A stretch of 7,248 nucleotides of DNA, from assembly GCA_018822065.1 (NCBI GenBank), contig JAHJKV010000027.1:1-7248 (forward strand). Direction: 5' to 3'. Shown piece after piece: positions 5,937-7,248 of the stretch. Position numbers and translations under genes: made by a program. The notes beneath the pieces were generated by a model that worked only from the letters and a program-made list of their open reading frames with translations, was not told the origin of the DNA and did not search any database. Every line of letters begins with the position of its first letter. Positions within the stretch are counted from its first letter, which is position 1. The stretch is from Pseudomonadota bacterium (GTDB lineage: Bacteria > Desulfobacterota > Desulfovibrionia > Desulfovibrionales > Desulfovibrionaceae).

Positions 5937-6587
5937 CTAGGAACAGGCGGCCTCAAAGGTCTTGAGGCGTTGGTCATAGGGCGGGTAGCCAAAGAAGGCC
6001 GAGCCGGAGACCAGGACATCCACACCCGCATGCACCAGTTCACCGGCATTTTCGGCAGTGACGCCGCCGTCGACCTGGATCAGGGTTTTGCTGCCTGCGG
6101 CGGTGATCATCATTTTGAGCTCGCGCACCTTGTCCATGCAGAAGGGGATGAACTTCTGGCCGCCGAAGCCTGGGTTCACGGTCATGAGCAGGACCATGTC
6201 GAGCTGGGGGAGGAGGTATTTGATGGTCTCCAGGGGGGTGGCCGGGTTCAGGGCCACGGCGCACTGCACACCGCGCTCGGCGATGGAGGCCACGGTCCGC
6301 TCCAGGTGGTTGGTGGCCTCGGCATGGACGCAGATCAGGTCTGCGCCGGCGTCGGCGAACATGTCGATATAGCGCTCGGGCTTTTCGATCATCAGGTGGG
6401 TGTCGAAAAAGAGCGAGCACTCCTTGCGCATGGAGGTGATGATCGGCGGGCCAAAGGTGATGTTGGGCACAAAGAGCCCGTCCATGACGTCCAGGTGGAC
6501 CCACTTGAGTCCGGCAGCCTCAAGGGCCTTGAGTTCATCCGCCAGGCGGGAGAAGTCACAGGAGAGCAGGGAGGGGGAAAGAATCAT
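5937..6587 (-). CDS. rpe: Ribulose-phosphate 3-epimerase
   Basis: A 216-residue TIM-barrel enzyme of standard length that interconverts D-ribulose 5-phosphate and D-xylulose 5-phosphate in the pentose phosphate pathway. The N-terminal ILSPSLLSCDFSRL and the HLDVMDGLFVPNITFG motif (31-46) are diagnostic. Expected metal ligands are all present: His31, Asp33, His64 (in DTHLMI) and Asp173 (in IQVDGGV); Asp33 and Asp173 also act as the acid/base pair in this family. The phosphate-binding segments VNPGFGGQKF (137-146) and VSGSA (193-197) are intact. The ATG at 6587 has GAGG 6 nt upstream. It is the last gene of a leftward operon and begins 12 nt after an AhbA/B-type gene, so it is probably co-transcribed with heme synthesis genes. 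It is cytoplasmic and appears complete and active. Confidence 0.96.
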   Translation of the reverse strand: MILSPSLLSCDFSRLADELKALEAAGLKWVHLDVMDGLFVPNITFGPPIITSMRKECSLFFDTHLMIEKPERYIDMFADAGADLICVHAEATNHLERTVASIAERGVQCAVALNPATPLETIKYLLPQLDMVLLMTVNPGFGGQKFIPFCMDKVRELKMMITAAGSKTLIQVDGGVTAENAGELVHAGVDVLVSGSAFFGYPPYDQRLKTFEAACS

Positions 6588-6599
6588 GGCAGTCCTCGC

Positions 6600-7052
6600 T
6601 TATTCGTCGTCGATCTTGAAATCGACCTTGATCTTGAACAGCTTGTCGGCTGGCAGGTTCAGGATTTTGATACCGGTTTTTTCAGTGATGGCGGCCAGAG
6701 TGGATTCAACGAACTCCCAGTCGCGCCCGATGAAGGTGAACCAGATGTTGAATTCGTGTTCGCGCAGGTAGTTGTGGGTCACGCCCGAGTGGCTGTTCAC
6801 CTCGGCCACGAATGCGTCGAGCTTGTCTTCGGGCACCTTGGCGGCGCACAAGGTCGAGCGCCAGCCCAATTCGCGGGAGCCGAAGTTCCCCCCAAGCCGC
6901 CGGATGACCCCCTCGTCTCGCAGGGCATTCACGCGGGTCAAGGTCTCATCCTCACTCAACCCCACCTGCGCGCCGATGGCCGCATAGGGCCGGGAGACCA
7001 GAGGGAAGCTGGACTGGATGATGTTTAGAATTTCTTTGTCGTAACTATCCAT
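6600..7052 (-). CDS. Siroheme decarboxylase subunit (AhbA/AhbB family)
   Basis: A 150-residue protein with an Lrp/AsnC-like fold that in sulfate reducers decarboxylates siroheme to 12,18-didecarboxysiroheme, the first step of the alternative heme pathway. The winged-helix part (about 1-55) ends in VNALRDEGVIRRLGGNFGSRELGW. It is followed by the family signatures RSTLCAAKVPEDKLDAFVAEVN (65-86) and GVTHNYLREHEFNIWFTFIG (90-109), and ends NLPADKLFKIKVDF. His93 and His99 are candidate siroheme-contacting histidines. These motifs separate it from true amino-acid-responsive Lrp regulators such as the one at 600-1061. AhbA and AhbB are similar and act as a heterodimer; I cannot decide which this is, and the partner is not in the window. 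The ATG at 7052 has a weak AGG 8 nt upstream. It lies 16 nt after the radical SAM gene and 12 nt before rpe. Confidence 0.88.
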   Translation of the reverse strand: MDSYDKEILNIIQSSFPLVSRPYAAIGAQVGLSEDETLTRVNALRDEGVIRRLGGNFGSRELGWRSTLCAAKVPEDKLDAFVAEVNSHSGVTHNYLREHEFNIWFTFIGRDWEFVESTLAAITEKTGIKILNLPADKLFKIKVDFKIDDE

Positions 7053-7068
7053 GATTGCAGCCTAACGG

Positions 7069-7248
7069 TTATTTTTTTTCCATCTTGAGCGGCGTGTAGG
7101 AGCACAAGGGTTCCTCTTCCAGGTAGTCGCCCTTCATGGTCTGGGCTCTGGCGCGGCAGCCGCCGCAGACGCGTTCGTATTCGCAGGCACCGCACTTGCC
7201 CTTGTAGACCTTGGGGTTACGCAGGTTGGCGAACTGCTGGCTGGTGCG
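7069..7248 (-). CDS. Radical SAM heme-synthesis protein (AhbC/AhbD/NirJ type), C-terminal fragment
   Basis: The last 59 residues of a protein whose start lies beyond the right edge, ending in TAA at 7071-7069. The segment contains CGACEYERVCGGC (C-x2-C-x5-C-x2-C), then RARAQTMKGDYLEEEPLC, which supplies a fifth cysteine 17 residues later. This cysteine layout binds an auxiliary iron-sulfur cluster in the C-terminal SPASM/twitch region of AhbC, AhbD and NirJ, which act on siroheme-derived porphyrins in heme or heme d1 synthesis. The radical SAM CxxxCxxC core is outside the window, so AhbC cannot be told from AhbD here. The stop is 16 nt before the AhbA/B-type gene, so the two are co-transcribed. 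In this family the sequence supports an intact C-terminus, with no sign of truncation within the window. Confidence 0.85.
   Translation of the reverse strand, partial: RTSQQFANLRNPKVYKGKCGACEYERVCGGCRARAQTMKGDYLEEEPLCSYTPLKMEKK

Noticed and set aside
5910..7028. A 372-codon open frame on the plus strand opposite rpe and the AhbA/B-type gene
   Set aside because: It covers two well-supported minus-strand genes, crosses their junction, and its Gly/His/Asp/Val-rich translation shows no recognisable domain. It is a codon-bias shadow.
6600..7052. Reading this gene as an ordinary AsnC-family transcription regulator
   Set aside because: The winged-helix fold matches, but the STLCAAKVP and THNYLREHEFNIWFTF motifs and the adjacent radical SAM heme gene identify a siroheme decarboxylase subunit.

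Overview
The window looks like chromosomal DNA of a high-GC sulfate-reducing deltaproteobacterium (Desulfovibrio / Pseudodesulfovibrio type). This rests on gene content, not on a database search: a siroheme-decarboxylase (Ahb-type alternative heme pathway) cluster, a fused STAS-MlaE permease in an Mla-like lipid transport operon, a DarP homologue and a small Cys-rich zinc-ribbon protein. All genes are intact except the two cut by the window edges. I see no mobile element, CRISPR array, tRNA or rRNA.

Layout. Positions 1-1441 read leftward: a DMT/EamA-type membrane transporter (cut at the left edge) follows an Lrp/AsnC regulator with only 3 nt between them, and an 87-aa zinc-ribbon-like protein lies upstream with its own intrinsic terminator. 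A DarP (YjgA, DUF615) gene at 1515-2018 is also leftward. A 141-nt divergent intergenic region separates it from a rightward four-gene operon (2160-5853): STAS-MlaE permease, MlaF ATPase, long MlaD/MCE protein and an ABC-transport auxiliary lipoprotein. The first three genes are translationally coupled by short gaps or overlaps. A strong, probably bidirectional hairpin terminator (5879-5906) separates this from a convergent leftward operon (7248-5937): the 3' end of a radical SAM heme-synthesis gene (AhbC/AhbD type), an AhbA/AhbB-type siroheme decarboxylase subunit, and ribulose-phosphate 3-epimerase.

How the genes work together. The operon at 2160-5853 encodes most of an inner-membrane ABC lipid transporter: ATPase, permease with a built-in MlaB-like domain, a periplasmic MCE channel protein with a long helical extension, and a lipoprotein that may anchor the system at the outer membrane. 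No periplasmic MlaC shuttle is encoded beside it. The right-hand operon links heme synthesis from siroheme with a pentose-phosphate enzyme. The left-hand pair is a typical regulator plus exporter unit, with a plausible promoter and a palindromic operator-like site upstream of the regulator.

I did not find a clearly new system. The most distinctive points are the architecture of the Mla-like operon, the uncharacterised Cys-rich small protein, and the linkage of rpe to the heme genes. No gene-free stretch exceeds about 150 nt.
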